From contig NAVB01001905.1 of NCBI GenBank assembly GCA_002179805.1, forward strand, positions 1-13,039: DNA of 13,039 nucleotides, given 5' to 3'. The translations under genes were made by a program, and so were the position numbers. This document shows, piece by piece, positions 12,425-13,039 of the stretch. Position 1 is the stretch's first letter, and each line of letters opens with the position of its first letter. The notes beneath the pieces are model-generated. The model ran no database searches. It saw nothing but the letters and a program-made list of their open reading frames with translations, and was not told the origin of the DNA. This DNA comes from Acanthamoeba lenticulata (Eukaryota > Discosea > Longamoebia > Acanthamoebidae).

Positions 12425-13039
12425 TAGTAGATGTGCAATTGGCCGTTGAAGAAGATTTGGTTCAGCTTTTGCTTGTTCTCGGGCGTCGTTTGTGGCCCGA
12501 ACTGCAGGTCCGTGATGCGCAGCTTCACCGCCTGGCAAACGGTGGCGGAGGTGTGTTAGAAGTTGTGGTTGTGTGCGCAACGATCCCAAAAGAAAAAGAA
12601 GGACCGCACCTCCAGCTCGTTGATGGCGGCGTTGAAGAACATGGAGAGGCGCCACTCGAAAACAAACTCGTTCTCCGGGTCGGGCCCGCGCGCTCCTGCG
12701 TAGTTGACATCGCGGAATGAGATCCAACCCTTCAGTGCCTGGTGCGCGTGGTAGAGACCCAGCGTACCGACGGACATCTCTCGCCGGGTGTGGGTGACGA
12801 CGGCGCCGTTGGGGGCGAGGTTCACGTGCACGCGCCAGCCGTCCTTGGTGCGCACGTCCTTGGTGAGGATGGTCTTGGTCACCTTGTGCTTGATCTCGTA
12901 GGCCGTCGACAGGATGACGCCCTGGTGGATGGCCTTCAGGATCCCCTCCGTCCGCGGCCCGACGCCGTTCTTGATGATGGCCTGCATGATCATCCCCATG
13001 TCCATCTTCTCCGCCGTGCCGTTTTTCCTGTCGTAGACA
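12424..13039 (-). CDS. Unrecognised protein, 3' end only (two exons seen)
   Basis: Minus-strand gene running off the right edge. Exons in transcription order are 13039-12610 and 12531-12424, joined by a 78 bp GT-AG intron (12532-12609) in phase 0, with stop TAG at 12426-12424. About 178 residues are seen. An internal Met at 13005 could be a start, but the frame stays open to the edge (VYDRKNGTAEK before it), so the protein probably begins outside. The sequence looks like a compact soluble domain: an alternating strand pattern in KDVRTKDGWRVHVNLAP and TRREMSVGTLGLYHAH, then a WISFRDVNYAG loop and a C-terminal INELEAVKLRITDLQFGPQT. No signal peptide, membrane helix or catalytic motif is seen, and I cannot name the family. 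It is convergent with the NELF-A-like gene. Confidence 0.75.

Noticed and set aside
1..13039. Giant-virus or bacterial insertion in an amoeba genome
   Set aside because: All genes carry spliceosomal introns and amoeba-like composition; no viral or bacterial genes are seen.

Overview
The window looks like nuclear DNA of a GC-rich, intron-dense free-living amoeba, most likely Acanthamoeba. This is inferred from style: GT-AG introns of about 60-180 bp every 100-300 bp, G/C at most third codon positions, and amoebozoan-type receptor kinases. I could not run a search to confirm the species. It holds four protein genes, two of them cut by the window edges. I see no rRNA, tRNA, CRISPR array or mobile element.

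Left two thirds (1-8829, + strand): two tandem, head-to-tail paralogous receptor-kinase genes. The first (1-2561, 5' end missing) starts inside a DOMON-like domain and continues through a transmembrane helix, a cytoplasmic immunoglobulin-fold (MSP/ASH-like) domain, an intact TKL-type protein kinase and a charged tail. The second (2982-8829) is complete. My model has 20 exons and 1345 residues: signal peptide, animal-haem-peroxidase-like ectodomain, DOMON domain, transmembrane helix, MSP-like domain, TKL kinase, acidic tail. The kinase keeps every hallmark residue. The peroxidase domain has lost the distal histidine and both acidic haem-linking positions but keeps the proximal histidine. This suggests a cell-surface receptor that uses a degenerate peroxidase fold as a sensor.

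Right third, + strand (9007-12264): a 13-exon gene for a 733-residue homologue of NELF-A, a subunit of the negative elongation factor that controls RNA polymerase II pausing. Three separated blocks match metazoan NELF-A in the right order: the N-terminal HDAg-like helical domain, the central PLE..LNK / PHF.LK region with a following LD-rich motif, and the C-terminal FE.NY.(S/T)G.W block. An amoeba-specific charged helix and a Ser/Gly/Pro/Gln-rich linker lie between them.

Right edge, - strand (12424-13039): the 3' end of a gene I do not recognise, convergent with NELF-A and separated from it by about 160 bp. The receptor pair and NELF-A do not look functionally linked. All exon boundaries were derived by hand from splice consensus, phase continuity and comparison of the two paralogues; each complete or 3'-complete model closes in frame.
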